A stretch of DNA of 38,853 nucleotides. It comes from WYZ-LMO6 sp964509845 (GTDB taxonomy: Archaea > Hadarchaeota > Hadarchaeia > Hadarchaeales > WYZ-LMO6). Below, piece by piece: positions 28,649-36,291 of the stretch. Position numbers and translations under genes: made by a program. Within the stretch, counting starts at the first letter, position 1, and every line of letters starts with the position of its first letter. Below the pieces are notes generated by a model. The model searched no databases. It saw nothing but the letters and a program-made list of their open reading frames with translations, and was not told the origin of the DNA. The DNA is taken from positions 1 through 38,853 of the forward strand of contig CAZDZG010000006.1 of the NCBI GenBank assembly GCA_964509845.1. Direction: 5' to 3'.

Positions 28649-29389
28649 TCAGTAGGACTCTATGCGTGGAGCCAGGATGAAGCTGAGGCTTCCCTTCCCA
28701 CCCGCTATGCGCAGATCGAGCCTGAGGGGGAGGTCCTGACCGAGGCTTACGGCCACCGGCTCCTCGGGATCGGCGGCCTTGAGCATGTCGGAGAGGTACT
28801 TGACGTTGAACATGGAGGAACAGGGACGCTCCAGCTTGAGCTTGGTGAGGGCGGGGCTGCCCTTCTCCAGCCTCAGCTCCACCGACTTCCCATCCCCCTC
28901 CGAGCGCATGAAGAACCCCTCCTCCCTCACCTCGAAGCGGACGTTCTCCCCCACCGTTTCCGAATCGCGAAGCCCGTCCTGGAGGACTTCCGCCAGCACC
29001 TCCACGAAGGCCGTGAACTGCAGCTTGGGCTCGGGAAGCTCGCTCTCCCTCAGGTCCAGCAGGGGGAGGCTGAACCTCCGGCTGGAGGTCCCCTTGAAGG
29101 TGATGAGGAGCCTGTTCTTCTCCGCCTCATACTCCAGCAGGAGGGCATCCTCGCTCTTGGCCCTGGAGAGCACCTTGTCCAGCTCCACCAGGGAAAGGCC
29201 CAGGCCCAGGGGCTTGGACACCCTGTACTCCTCGAAGGCCCCGGAGGAGAGTCTGAAGTCCACCAGTGCCACATGGGAGGGGTCCATGGCCCTCATGCTC
29301 ACCCCTTCGGGGGTGAACTTGAAGTGGGCCTCCTCCAGCAGGTTGACGATGGCCCCAATGCAGGTCTTCCAGACCCTGGTGTCGGACAT
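28649..29389 (-). CDS. pcn: Replication sliding clamp PCNA
   Basis: The 246-residue protein is a homotrimeric clamp subunit. The two-domain repeat is visible, with EGVSMRAMDPSHVALVDFRL near the start, the interdomain loop in the middle, and LRLDLRIAGGKGSLSFILAPRIE at the C-terminus. It tethers polymerases, Fen1, ligase and other PIP-box proteins; NreA in this window ends with a PIP-like motif. ATG at 29389 follows the OB-fold gene by 24 bp. It is part of the leftward operon beginning at TFS. Confidence 0.96.
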   Translation of the reverse strand: MSDTRVWKTCIGAIVNLLEEAHFKFTPEGVSMRAMDPSHVALVDFRLSSGAFEEYRVSKPLGLGLSLVELDKVLSRAKSEDALLLEYEAEKNRLLITFKGTSSRRFSLPLLDLRESELPEPKLQFTAFVEVLAEVLQDGLRDSETVGENVRFEVREEGFFMRSEGDGKSVELRLEKGSPALTKLKLERPCSSMFNVKYLSDMLKAADPEEPVAVSLGQDLPLRLDLRIAGGKGSLSFILAPRIESY

Positions 29390-29413
29390 CCTGGCCGTCA
29401 GCAGGCTCCCACC

Positions 29414-29788
29414 CTACCCCACTTCCTCCTTCAGCCTTTTTACCTCTTCCATTACCTTCCAGTACAGCTCGAAGTCCAGCCCGTCCACCCTCTGCACGAT
29501 CTCCGCCCTCATTTCCTTCCCCCCCGCCAGGGGCCTGCCGAAGACCCTGACCTTGGATCCCGGCTCCAGCTCCTTGAACATCCCCTCCTCGTCCGAGAAG
29601 ACGGTGAGCATCCCCGATCCATCGTCAAGGACTATCTCCGATTCCCTCTTCTCCAGCAGGATCCCCATCACCTTCACCCTCTCCTCACCCTCCCTAAGCT
29701 CGGAGATCCTGCGGTAGGGCGCCGCCTTCCTGGTCCTGGGCTCCTCCGCCCTCTCCCCTACGCGTATTCCCTCCACGTGTTCCCACAT
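29414..29788 (-). CDS. Small OB-fold nucleic-acid-binding protein
   Basis: The 124-residue protein contains an RPA/aspS-like OB fold at about 30-100: ERVKVMGILLEKRESEIVLD, DGSGMLTVFSDEEG, and GSKVRVFGRPLAGGKEMRAE form the strands. A charged helix follows (LYWKVMEEVKRLKEEV). It resembles single-OB proteins related to the RPA32 subunit or RPA-associated proteins of euryarchaea. It could be a small single-stranded-DNA-binding partner of PCNA and primase; this is inference from fold and place. ATG at 29788 overlaps the TFS 3' end by 31 bp. Confidence 0.8.
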   Translation of the reverse strand: MWEHVEGIRVGERAEEPRTRKAAPYRRISELREGEERVKVMGILLEKRESEIVLDDGSGMLTVFSDEEGMFKELEPGSKVRVFGRPLAGGKEMRAEIVQRVDGLDFELYWKVMEEVKRLKEEVG

Positions 29789-30078
29789 TTAACACACCTG
29801 TAAAACCTGGTCGAGGGCTCATCCGCGCTCCTGGTCTGCCTGATCCACCAGTAGGCCCTGTCGTTCCCGCACTTGGGGCACTTGACCTTGACGGTGGGAA
29901 GGACGGAGGGCTCCTCCTCTATGACCACCACCCCTCCCTTCTCCTCCTCCACCCTCTTCACCATCTTGTACTCCAGACCTTCCGCCCTCTCCTCCTCACC
30001 GCAGGACTGGCAGACGAGCACCCCCTTGCCCCCCTCCTTGGGAACCAGCAGGCCACCGCATTTCCTGCAGAACCTCAA
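29758..30078 (-). CDS. tfs: Transcription elongation/cleavage factor TFS
   Basis: The 106-residue protein has an N-terminal zinc ribbon (C4, C7, C23, C26) and a C-terminal TFIIS-type ribbon (C67, C70, C95, C98) with the catalytic acidic loop QTRSADEPST at 81-90. It rescues backtracked RNA polymerase by inducing transcript cleavage. The start is TTG at 30078, with a TATA about 33 bp upstream. It is the first gene of the TFS-OB-PCNA-primase-GINS-ribosomal block. Confidence 0.96.
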   Translation of the reverse strand: MRFCRKCGGLLVPKEGGKGVLVCQSCGEEERAEGLEYKMVKRVEEEKGGVVVIEEEPSVLPTVKVKCPKCGNDRAYWWIRQTRSADEPSTRFYRCVKCGNTWREYA

Positions 30079-30106
30079 GTTCTTCCCAAAGCCAACTTCG
30101 GGGGAG

Positions 30107-30115
30107 GTAAAATAA
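30107..30115 (-). promoter_or_regulatory. TATA box of the TFS-PCNA-primase operon
   Basis: The minus strand reads TTATTTTAC in the 42-bp spacer between the signal peptidase stop and the TFS start at 30078. It would give a leader of only a few bases. Confidence 0.5.
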
Positions 30116-30120
30116 GCTTG

Positions 30121-30615
30121 CTATCCGTGCCTCCAGACCGAAAAGGAAAACCAGCCCAGGTTGGGAATCACCGCCACCGCCCTTCCCCTCACCATGGAGA
30201 AGGAAATGGGGGGATCGGGGGAGATGTTGGCGTCACCCTTCGTGATGAGGATCCCGTTCTCCAGGATCCTGTAAATCCTGTGGACCACCGGCATGTCCCC
30301 CTGATGGCGCTGGTACACCACCACGTCCCCCACCCTCAGCTCCGAGGGGAGGCCGACCCCTTTCACCACTATCATATCCCCCCTCTCGAACCCCCCCTGG
30401 AGGGGAAAGCGACGGGTGTTTTCCCCCGCCTGCTCGTAGGGGATCCGCCAGTCTTCGCTCCAGTGCTTCATGCTGTTGGAGATCACGGGCATGAGGGGGG
30501 TCTCCGAGTTCAGCAGGAGCATGAGGGTGCCCTGGTAGGCGAAGTAGAAGAAGGCCAGGAGGAAGATGAAGGAGAGGAGGGAGAGGAGGGGATCCTTCAC
30601 CCTGGAGACCCGCAC
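30121..30615 (-). CDS. Signal peptidase I, archaeal/ER (Ser-His) type
   Basis: The 164-residue membrane protein has one N-terminal membrane segment (about 10-35). The catalytic serine is S48 in VISNSMK and the general base is H112 in VVHRIYR, which replaces the bacterial lysine. KGDANISPD at 126-134 gives the conserved acidic residues. It removes signal peptides from Sec-exported proteins outside the membrane. The start is GTG at 30615, directly after the DUF99 stop (no gap). It ends the csl4-unknown-rpoL-DUF99-signal peptidase operon. Confidence 0.93.
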   Translation of the reverse strand: MRVSRVKDPLLSLLSFIFLLAFFYFAYQGTLMLLLNSETPLMPVISNSMKHWSEDWRIPYEQAGENTRRFPLQGGFERGDMIVVKGVGLPSELRVGDVVVYQRHQGDMPVVHRIYRILENGILITKGDANISPDPPISFSMVRGRAVAVIPNLGWFSFSVWRHG

Positions 30616-31215
30616 CTAACCCCTCCTGGTGCTCTCCCCCCTGCTGATGCCGGTGGCGATCAGGTGGGCCACCCGGAGGGGCTCGGGCACCAGCCCGTGA
30701 ATCACGGTCAGCCTCAGGATCTCCTCGGCATCCTTCCTCTCCATGCCGTGGAACTGCAGGTAGACCGTTCCTCCCCCAATCCTGACCGGGTAGCTCTTAC
30801 CCGCCTTCCTCATGATCTCCCATCTCTCCCTCCATCCCGGAAGGTTCCTCAGCGCCCTCCTGACCTTTCCCAGATCGGGTTTCCGCTTGGTCACCAGCAG
30901 GACGGGCAGACCCGTCCGCTCGAAGATTTCCACCGGATCCAGAACGTTGAAACCCGCCACCGTTATTCCCTCGCTCATCACCACCCTAAGCTGATCCCTG
31001 TGCCTGCTGCCCCTTATCATCTCCACCACCTTCTCCGTCGCGTCCATCCCGTCCTTCTCCACCGTGGTGCTCATCACCCCCTCCAGCCTGTCCCCTCCCC
31101 TCATCACCACCCCTACCAAGAGAACCTCCCTGTCACCGCCCGGCCTGAAGGTGCCGTCGTCCACCCCCAGCACCCTTATCTCGGGCTTGATCCTCCTGAA
31201 CCTCACGCACCTCAA
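30616..31215 (-). CDS. DUF99 / UPF0215 family protein
   Basis: The 199-residue protein matches the archaeal DUF99 family, which has an endonuclease V-like RNase H fold. KPEIRVLGVDDGTF near the start carries acidic residues, and VVMSEGITVAGFNVLD and GLPVLLVTKRKPD follow. Members are widespread in archaea but their role is not established; a nucleic-acid function is inferred. The start is TTG at 31215, overlapping the rpoL stop as TTGA. Confidence 0.88.
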   Translation of the reverse strand: MRCVRFRRIKPEIRVLGVDDGTFRPGGDREVLLVGVVMRGGDRLEGVMSTTVEKDGMDATEKVVEMIRGSRHRDQLRVVMSEGITVAGFNVLDPVEIFERTGLPVLLVTKRKPDLGKVRRALRNLPGWRERWEIMRKAGKSYPVRIGGGTVYLQFHGMERKDAEEILRLTVIHGLVPEPLRVAHLIATGISRGESTRRG

Positions 31216-31505
31216 GGAGGCACCTTGAAGCTCTTGAGCTCGGCCTTGAACTTTTCCTCCAGCTTCTCCAGCCTTTCCTGCAAACGCTTGACCGCCTTGA
31301 GGAGGGCCTCCTCAGGCCTCCCCCTCTTGACCCTCACGTAGAACTCGGGGGAGGAGAGGAGGGGATGCTCGATCCTGTAGGCGGCTGCCTCCACGTTCTC
31401 ATCCTCGTACAGAACCTTCCTCAGCAGGTTGCAGAGGGTGTGGTCCTCCCCCACCACCTTGAAGCGCAGGACCCTTCCCTCCCTCTGGACCTCCTCTATC
31501 TTCAC
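31212..31505 (-). CDS. rpoL: DNA-directed RNA polymerase subunit L
   Basis: The 97-residue protein is the Rpb11/AC19 homologue that pairs with RpoD at the start of polymerase assembly. DHTLCNLLRKVLYEDENVEAAAYRIEHPL is the diagnostic region, and the C-terminal coiled helix follows. The start is GTG at 31505, four bases overlapping the upstream stop (GTGA); the longer frame upstream is a shadow. The TTGA overlap with DUF99 shows tight coupling. Confidence 0.96.
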   Translation of the reverse strand: MKIEEVQREGRVLRFKVVGEDHTLCNLLRKVLYEDENVEAAAYRIEHPLLSSPEFYVRVKRGRPEEALLKAVKRLQERLEKLEEKFKAELKSFKVPP

Positions 31506-31717
31506 TCCTCCCACCCTCGCCTGAGGAGCCCCCTCACCTCCTCCCCGGCCCTCCTCACCCTCTCCTTGGATCCCTTTATCGTCAGGGTCAGGTGCCTTCC
31601 CCTCACCTTCGCCTCCATCTCGCACTCGAGCCCCTCCAGTCTCCTCATCAGCTCGATCGCCTCCGCCTGATCCCTCACCACGGTGCTGAAGACCCTCTTT
31701 ACTCTTTTTCCCCCCAA
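31502..31717 (-). CDS. Small conserved-looking protein between csl4 and rpoL
   Basis: The 71-residue protein begins with TTG at 31717 (MGGKRVKRVFSTVVRDQAEA) and ends in a basic/acidic helix. The pattern strand, helix AEAIELMRRLEG, two strands CEMEAKVRGRHLTLTIKG, helix KERVRRAGEEVRGLL suggests a small alpha/beta RNA-binding or Pcc1-like fold. A similar small archaeal gene (COG2892-like) commonly stands between the exosome Csl4 gene and rpoL. KEOPS subunit Pcc1 is the other possibility. It overlaps csl4 by 19 bp and rpoL by 4. Confidence 0.7.
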   Translation of the reverse strand: MGGKRVKRVFSTVVRDQAEAIELMRRLEGLECEMEAKVRGRHLTLTIKGSKERVRRAGEEVRGLLRRGWEE

Positions 31718-32304
31718 GGCTCCCCCTTCCCGTAATCCTCTGCCACCTTCCTGAACTCAACCCTCTTGCAGAGAGGGCACTTCAGCTTCCCCATCTTGAG
31801 GTTATCCACCACCAGCGGGACGTTGCACCTCATGCACTTGGCCAGGATGACTCCCAAATCGTCCTCCACGGTGGAGAGCTGAACCATTTCCCTCCCCACC
31901 TCCTCCACCTTGGCCCTGACGATGTCCCCAACCCTGAACTTCTTCTCCAGCTCCCTCACATACCTCCTGCTCACCCTGGAAACGTGGATGATCCCGAGCT
32001 TGGGGGGAGGCAGCTGTCTCTCTTCGTTTCTGCGCAGGCTCTCTATGGTCACCTCCACCCTCTGGGGCTGCACGTCCTCCACCTCCCCCAGCACTATGTC
32101 CCCCTTCCTGAGAACGGGAGGGCTGCTCCTCGAGATCACGGATATCTTCCTCGTCCGGAGGTCCATGAGCACCAGCCCGGCGCAGGAGGAATAAACCTTC
32201 CCCTCCTCCTCGTACACCCCCTCTCCCGGCAGGAACTCCTCCACGGTGGAGAGGAAGGTCCCGGGCACCACAAAGGTTCCCGTTTTGATCTCCTGGACGG
32301 TCAT
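31699..32304 (-). CDS. csl4: Exosome RNA-binding subunit Csl4
   Basis: The 201-residue protein starts with ATG at 32304; the open frame beyond it runs into dph2 and is rejected. It has an N-terminal domain (FVVPGTFLSTVEEFLPGEGVYEE), a central S1 domain (GDIVLGEVEDV, then LGIIHVSRVS) and a C-terminal zinc ribbon (CMRCNVPL and CPLCKRVEF). Csl4 caps the archaeal exosome and recruits DnaG. A TATA centred about 26 bp upstream makes this the first, leaderless gene of the csl4-unknown-rpoL-DUF99-signal peptidase operon. Confidence 0.95.
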   Translation of the reverse strand: MTVQEIKTGTFVVPGTFLSTVEEFLPGEGVYEEEGKVYSSCAGLVLMDLRTRKISVISRSSPPVLRKGDIVLGEVEDVQPQRVEVTIESLRRNEERQLPPPKLGIIHVSRVSRRYVRELEKKFRVGDIVRAKVEEVGREMVQLSTVEDDLGVILAKCMRCNVPLVVDNLKMGKLKCPLCKRVEFRKVAEDYGKGEPWGEKE

Positions 32305-32324
32305 CACTACCTTCAGGGACGGGA

Positions 32325-32335
32325 GATTAAAAATC
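32325..32335 (-). promoter_or_regulatory. TATA box of the csl4-rpoL operon
   Basis: The minus strand reads GATTTTTAATC, a perfect palindrome apart from its centre, 26 bp before the csl4 ATG. It overlaps the last bases of dph2. Confidence 0.65.
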
Positions 32336-33325
32336 GCTCGCCTCCACCGAGTCCAGCCTGTATTCCTCCCTCCCCTCCAGGAGCTGGAGGAGCTCCGGCG
32401 GGGTGAGGAGGGGGAGCTCGAACCTGGGGGCATCGTCCAGGGGCACCCAGGGACAGGCTGCGCAGACCGCCGCCTCCACCCCCAGCTCCAGCAAGGGCTC
32501 CGGTCTCACCTCATCCACCACCACCCTCACGGCCCTCCTCCCCTCCTTCCTCAGCCTCTCCATCAGCGACTCCGCCAGCCCGAACCTGGCCTGTCCTGGC
32601 TTGGTGCTCACCACCACCGCAAAGGAGGAGGCTCCGGCCGCCTTCATCATCACCGCCCTCCTCCTCCGCAGGAACTCCTCCGGAGAGGATATCCTCTCCC
32701 TCCTCCCGGTCAGGGGATTCACCGCCAGCACGGGCTTTCCCGTGGCCAGGTGCACGGCCAGGGGATGGAACCTTCCGGTTCCGAAGTAAAGGAACCCCTC
32801 CACCTCCTCCCTCAGGGAAGAGGCGGAGGAGAGGTCGCATCCCAGCACTTGCCCCTCATACCTGGCCCTTCCCCCCGGTCTCCCCACCAGCGGGCGAAAG
32901 CCCAAGGAGGAGAGGGCATCCAGCACCTGGGGAAGGAAGCCCACATGCTGGACGGTGGTGACCACTCCCATCCTTCCCAGCCCTTCCCCCTTGACGGCCC
33001 CGATCACCGCTTCCACCGGGCTCACCCTCATCCTGGCCTCCACGAAGAGGACGGGAAGGGAGGTGGGAAGGCCCATGTCAGCGTGCCCGTAGTGGAGAAG
33101 GACGTCCGCCCCCGCCCTCCTCGCCTCCTCCTCCGCCAGGTCACAGGCCCCGTAGCAGCTCGTTCCCAGGAAGACCGCCTCCACCCCCTCCCTTCCCAGC
33201 TGTTCCGCTATTTCCCCAGCGTACCTCCTGAGTCCCTCCGGCAACTGGACTGCCGCCCTCCTGGCCCCGCGTGACCTCAGGAACCTCCTTACCCTCTCCT
33301 CCTCCAGCTCGTACTCCACCCTCAA
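32327..33325 (-). CDS. dph2: Diphthamide synthase subunit Dph2 (radical SAM-type 3-amino-3-carboxypropyl transferase)
   Basis: The 332-residue protein has the three cluster-binding cysteine regions of archaeal Dph2: GTSCYGACD (C57, C61), VLGCDLSSA (C163) and VCAACPWVPLDD (C288, C291). These hold a 4Fe-4S cluster that cleaves SAM unusually to modify the histidine of elongation factor aEF2, the first step of diphthamide synthesis. The start is TTG at 33325, two bases after the stop of the AbrB-PhoU gene, so they may be cotranscribed. Confidence 0.95.
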   Translation of the reverse strand: MRVEYELEEERVRRFLRSRGARRAAVQLPEGLRRYAGEIAEQLGREGVEAVFLGTSCYGACDLAEEEARRAGADVLLHYGHADMGLPTSLPVLFVEARMRVSPVEAVIGAVKGEGLGRMGVVTTVQHVGFLPQVLDALSSLGFRPLVGRPGGRARYEGQVLGCDLSSASSLREEVEGFLYFGTGRFHPLAVHLATGKPVLAVNPLTGRRERISSPEEFLRRRRAVMMKAAGASSFAVVVSTKPGQARFGLAESLMERLRKEGRRAVRVVVDEVRPEPLLELGVEAAVCAACPWVPLDDAPRFELPLLTPPELLQLLEGREEYRLDSVEASDF

Positions 33326-33326
33326 G

Positions 33327-34352
33327 TCAGGGTTCCTCCACCATCTTGAAGGCGTTAAGGTTGAGGACGATTTCGGCTATGTCGCTACCGTACTCCCCGA
33401 TCCTTCGCAGGCTCTCTATCATGAGTCGCAGGGGGAGGAGGTCCTCCCCGGACACCCTCCTGAGCACCTCCCTTATGGCCTTCTCCTCCGCCCTCAGGAT
33501 CTCCTCCCTCCTTCCCATCACCGCCTCCGCCTTCACGTGATCCCCCTCGAAAAGGGACTCCACCGCCTCCTGGAAGACCGAAAAGACGAGCTCCCCCATC
33601 TCCTTCACCCTCCTCACCACCTCGGCCGGGAGCTCACCCTTCAGCTGCAGGAGGTTCTGGGCCACCAGGACCAGGTGATCGGAAACCCTTTCCACGATCT
33701 TGGTGACGATGCGGTAGCCCAGACAATCCCTGCCGCAGTCCAGGCCTATCTCCCTCACCAGCCTGGGATCCTCCACGGCCGACTTGAGCTGCCTTATGAT
33801 GTACATCCCGAACCTGTCCACCTCGTCATCCCTTGCCACCACGTCCCTGGCCAGGTCGAGGTTGAAACTCTCCAGGGCCAGCATGGCGTCCTCCTTCATC
33901 GACAGGGCTATGAGGTACATCCTCCGGAGGGCATCCTTGACGGGAAGCTCGGGGAACTTGAGGAGAACCTGCAGGACCATCTCCCCCGGCAGATCGGTGG
34001 TCACCTCCGTCCCCACCAGCTTGGTCCTGACGAAGCTCCTGACCATCTCCCTCTGCGCGGGGGAGATCCTTCCCCCCTCCGCCCTCAGCCTTATCACGTT
34101 GTATCCCACCAGGTAGAGGGAGACCACCTTCCTGGCCAGGGCCTGCGGGGGCTCCTCCGGGGAGACCCTGAGAACGGCCTCCCCCCTTCTCCTTTCCCCC
34201 CTCCTGGAGGGGGGATAGATCACCAGCGAATCACCCTTCCTCTCGATCTCCAGCTCGTCCCCCTCCTTCAATCCCATCTCTACCGCCCACCTTTTGGGGA
34301 GGGAGAGGATGTAGGTGGACCCGCCCGTGAACTGAACCTTCCTCTTCTCCAT
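33327..34352 (-). CDS. AbrB/SpoVT-domain plus PhoU-domain regulator
   Basis: The 341-residue protein has an N-terminal AbrB/SpoVT swapped-hairpin DNA-binding domain (VQFTGGSTYILSLPKRWAVE, then GLKEGDELEIERKG) followed by about 250 residues with two PhoU helical repeats (IVTKIVERVSDHLVLVAQNL and LRLMIESLRRIGEYGSDIAEIV). This archaeal architecture is thought to sense phosphate status and regulate phosphate genes. It diverges from a phosphate permease across two TATA boxes and an inverted repeat, which fits that role. ATG at 34352 suggests a leaderless mRNA. Dph2 follows by one base. Confidence 0.92.
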   Translation of the reverse strand: MEKRKVQFTGGSTYILSLPKRWAVEMGLKEGDELEIERKGDSLVIYPPSRRGERRRGEAVLRVSPEEPPQALARKVVSLYLVGYNVIRLRAEGGRISPAQREMVRSFVRTKLVGTEVTTDLPGEMVLQVLLKFPELPVKDALRRMYLIALSMKEDAMLALESFNLDLARDVVARDDEVDRFGMYIIRQLKSAVEDPRLVREIGLDCGRDCLGYRIVTKIVERVSDHLVLVAQNLLQLKGELPAEVVRRVKEMGELVFSVFQEAVESLFEGDHVKAEAVMGRREEILRAEEKAIREVLRRVSGEDLLPLRLMIESLRRIGEYGSDIAEIVLNLNAFKMVEEP

Positions 34353-34354
34353 AT

Positions 34355-34422
34355 CCCTTTCATTTCCTATTTAGAGCTATATAAAGTTGAAAGCAAACTA
34401 TATAAGAGGCCAGATGAAAGGG
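34355..34422. promoter_or_regulatory. Divergent phosphate promoter: two TATA boxes inside a 9-bp inverted repeat
   Basis: CTATATAA occurs at about 34378-34385 and again at 34399-34406, 21 bp apart. The left box is about 26-30 bp from the leftward ATG (34352) and the right box about 25 bp from the permease ATG (34427), so each drives one leaderless gene. CCCTTTCAT at 34355-34363 and its exact complement ATGAAAGGG at 34414-34422 flank the pair and overlap both expected transcription starts. An operator for the AbrB-PhoU protein is inferred. Confidence 0.7.
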
Positions 34423-34426
34423 AAGA

Positions 34427-35614
34427 ATGCTCGAGCTCTACGCCGTCAGCCTGGCCCTGGCCTTTTACATGGCCTGGGGCCTCGGGGCCAACGACGCCGC
34501 CAACCCCTGCAACTGCGTGGTGGGGGCGGGCGTTTACTCCATGAGGAAGGCCATCCTCACCTTCGTGCTCTTCTCGGCCCTGGGGGGGATCCTCTTCGGA
34601 TCCTTCGTGATGAAGACCTTCGATCGCGGCCTGATTCAGAGGGAGCAGCTCGAAACGGGAGTGCTGGTGGTGGGGAGTCTGTGCGCGGCCCTGGCGGGAT
34701 GCCTCTGGATCACCTTCAGCACCTGGCTGGGAATGCCCGTCTCCACCACCCACTCCGTCATGGGGGGGGTGCTGGGGTTCGCCCTGGCTACGGGGGCCCC
34801 GGTGAGGTGGGGGACGGCCACCAAGGCCCTCCTCAGCATTCCCATCTCCCCCCTCCTAGCCATGGGCCTAGCGGCCGGCCTTTTCTTCCTCCTCCGCAGG
34901 TACTTCAGGAGGCAGAGAGGGAGGATGTCCAACCTCCTTCTCACTCTCTCCCTCTACCTCCCCCTCTTCCTGGTCCTCTTCTTTTCCCTCTTCTCCGGGA
35001 TCCTGAAGTGGGAGGGTGGAATCTCCCTAAAGGCCACGCTCCTGTGCTCCTCCGTTGTCCTTCTGGTCGTTCTCCTCTGGGTCAGGAAATCGAGAAACTT
35101 GGAGTTCCCCTGCAGACTGCTGATCCTGGTGCACTTCCTCAGTGCCTTCGCCTTCGGGGCCAATGATCTGGCCAACGCCACCGGGGTTTTTCTCACCCCC
35201 ACCCAGCGTGTCCTAGGGACCCCCTCCTCTTCGGCCATGCTCCTGCTTTCCCTGCTGGGGGTGACGGGCATAGCCCTAGGAGCCTTCACTTGGGGCTATA
35301 AGGTGATAGATACGGCCGCTTATCGGGTCACCAGGCTCAACCCCCTGACCGGGCTGGCGGCCGAGTACTCGCAGGCCTTCACCGTTCTCATCTTCACCAC
35401 CGTACCCGCCCTCCTCTGGAAGTTCGGCATGCCCATCTCCACCTCCATCTCCAACATAGGGACGGTGGTGGGGGTGGGTCTGGCCGCGGGGGGACTAGGG
35501 GGAATAGACAGAAAAACCACGGCCAAGATCCTGGCCTTCTGGACCCTGACCATTCCCTGCGCGGCTTTATTAAGCGCCCTCCTATTTAAGGTGGTCAACG
35601 GGGTGGTGGGATGA
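34427..35614 (+). CDS. pit: Low-affinity inorganic phosphate transporter, PiT family
   Basis: The 395-residue membrane protein shows the two inverted PiT repeats: GANDAANP at 20-27 and GANDLANATG at 244-253, with MPVSTTHS at 103-110 and MPISTSISN in the second half. About ten membrane segments are visible. It imports phosphate with sodium or protons. ATG at 34427 is leaderless by its TATA. The stop overlaps the DUF47 start as ATGA, as expected for PiT/DUF47 pairs. Confidence 0.95.
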   Translation: MLELYAVSLALAFYMAWGLGANDAANPCNCVVGAGVYSMRKAILTFVLFSALGGILFGSFVMKTFDRGLIQREQLETGVLVVGSLCAALAGCLWITFSTWLGMPVSTTHSVMGGVLGFALATGAPVRWGTATKALLSIPISPLLAMGLAAGLFFLLRRYFRRQRGRMSNLLLTLSLYLPLFLVLFFSLFSGILKWEGGISLKATLLCSSVVLLVVLLWVRKSRNLEFPCRLLILVHFLSAFAFGANDLANATGVFLTPTQRVLGTPSSSAMLLLSLLGVTGIALGAFTWGYKVIDTAAYRVTRLNPLTGLAAEYSQAFTVLIFTTVPALLWKFGMPISTSISNIGTVVGVGLAAGGLGGIDRKTTAKILAFWTLTIPCAALLSALLFKVVNGVVG

Positions 35615-36288
35615 GGAGAGGAGGACCCCTGCTCTGGATAGGAAGGGGGCGGGAAACGGAGGTGCTGAAGAGGTGCGACGGACACATGAAAAAAGTGGTG
35701 GAAACGGTGGAGGCCATGAACCGTACCTTCCAGGCCGCCTGCTCCCTGCGGGAAAAAGAGGCGAAGAAGTTCTTCTGGGAGGCCTTCAAGAAGGAGAGGG
35801 AGGCCGACGAAGTAAAGAAAGAAATCCTGGAGGATCTTTCCAAGAAGATCTTCCAGCCCCTGAACCGCGATGAGATCGTCAGGTTGGTGATGACCGCCGA
35901 TGACGTGGCCTCCAACGCCAAGGCCGCCGCCAGAAAGCTCACCTTCTTGGACCTCAAGGAACTCCCTCCCGAACTCAGGAAACTGCTCTCTCACCTTTCC
36001 AGCAGGGTGCTGGAGATCTCCAAGGCCACCTACAAGAACTTCCTCGCTCTCACCCGAAATCCCTCCTCCGCCATCAACGTATCGCAGGAGGTGGAAAGGA
36101 TGGAGGAGGAGATAGACGACTTCAGGGGGGAGAAGCTCATCCCCAAGTTGCTGGAGTGGCAAAACCAGGACAGGAGGGTGGGCTCCTGCCTCCTTCTGAA
36201 GGAGATCGCGGATAACCTTGAGGAAGTGGCCGACCGGTGCGAGGACGTCAGCGACCTCCTCAGGTACATAGCCCTCAGCCATCTCTGA
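35611..36288 (+). CDS. DUF47 (PhoU-related) partner of the phosphate transporter
   Basis: The 225-residue, all-helical protein matches the DUF47/TIGR00153 family, found next to PiT permeases. ADEVKKEILEDLSKKIFQPLNRDEIVRLV and LLLKEIADNLEEVADRCEDVSDLLR are the PhoU-like metal-binding helices. It likely gates or regulates the permease in the cytoplasm. Its ATG at 35611 overlaps the pit stop. Together with the divergent AbrB-PhoU gene it completes a phosphate-uptake module. Confidence 0.93.
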   Translation: MRRGGPLLWIGRGRETEVLKRCDGHMKKVVETVEAMNRTFQAACSLREKEAKKFFWEAFKKEREADEVKKEILEDLSKKIFQPLNRDEIVRLVMTADDVASNAKAAARKLTFLDLKELPPELRKLLSHLSSRVLEISKATYKNFLALTRNPSSAINVSQEVERMEEEIDDFRGEKLIPKLLEWQNQDRRVGSCLLLKEIADNLEEVADRCEDVSDLLRYIALSHL

Positions 36289-36291
36289 CCC

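Noticed and set aside
31506..31760. Upstream extension of the rpoL frame
   Set aside because: It has a low-complexity Gly/Glu pattern and overlaps two other genes; GTG at 31505 gives the exact RpoL family length.
32305..32433. Upstream extension of the csl4 frame
   Set aside because: It is a Ser/Pro/Arg-rich shadow of dph2; the TATA at 32325-32335 places the start at ATG 32304.
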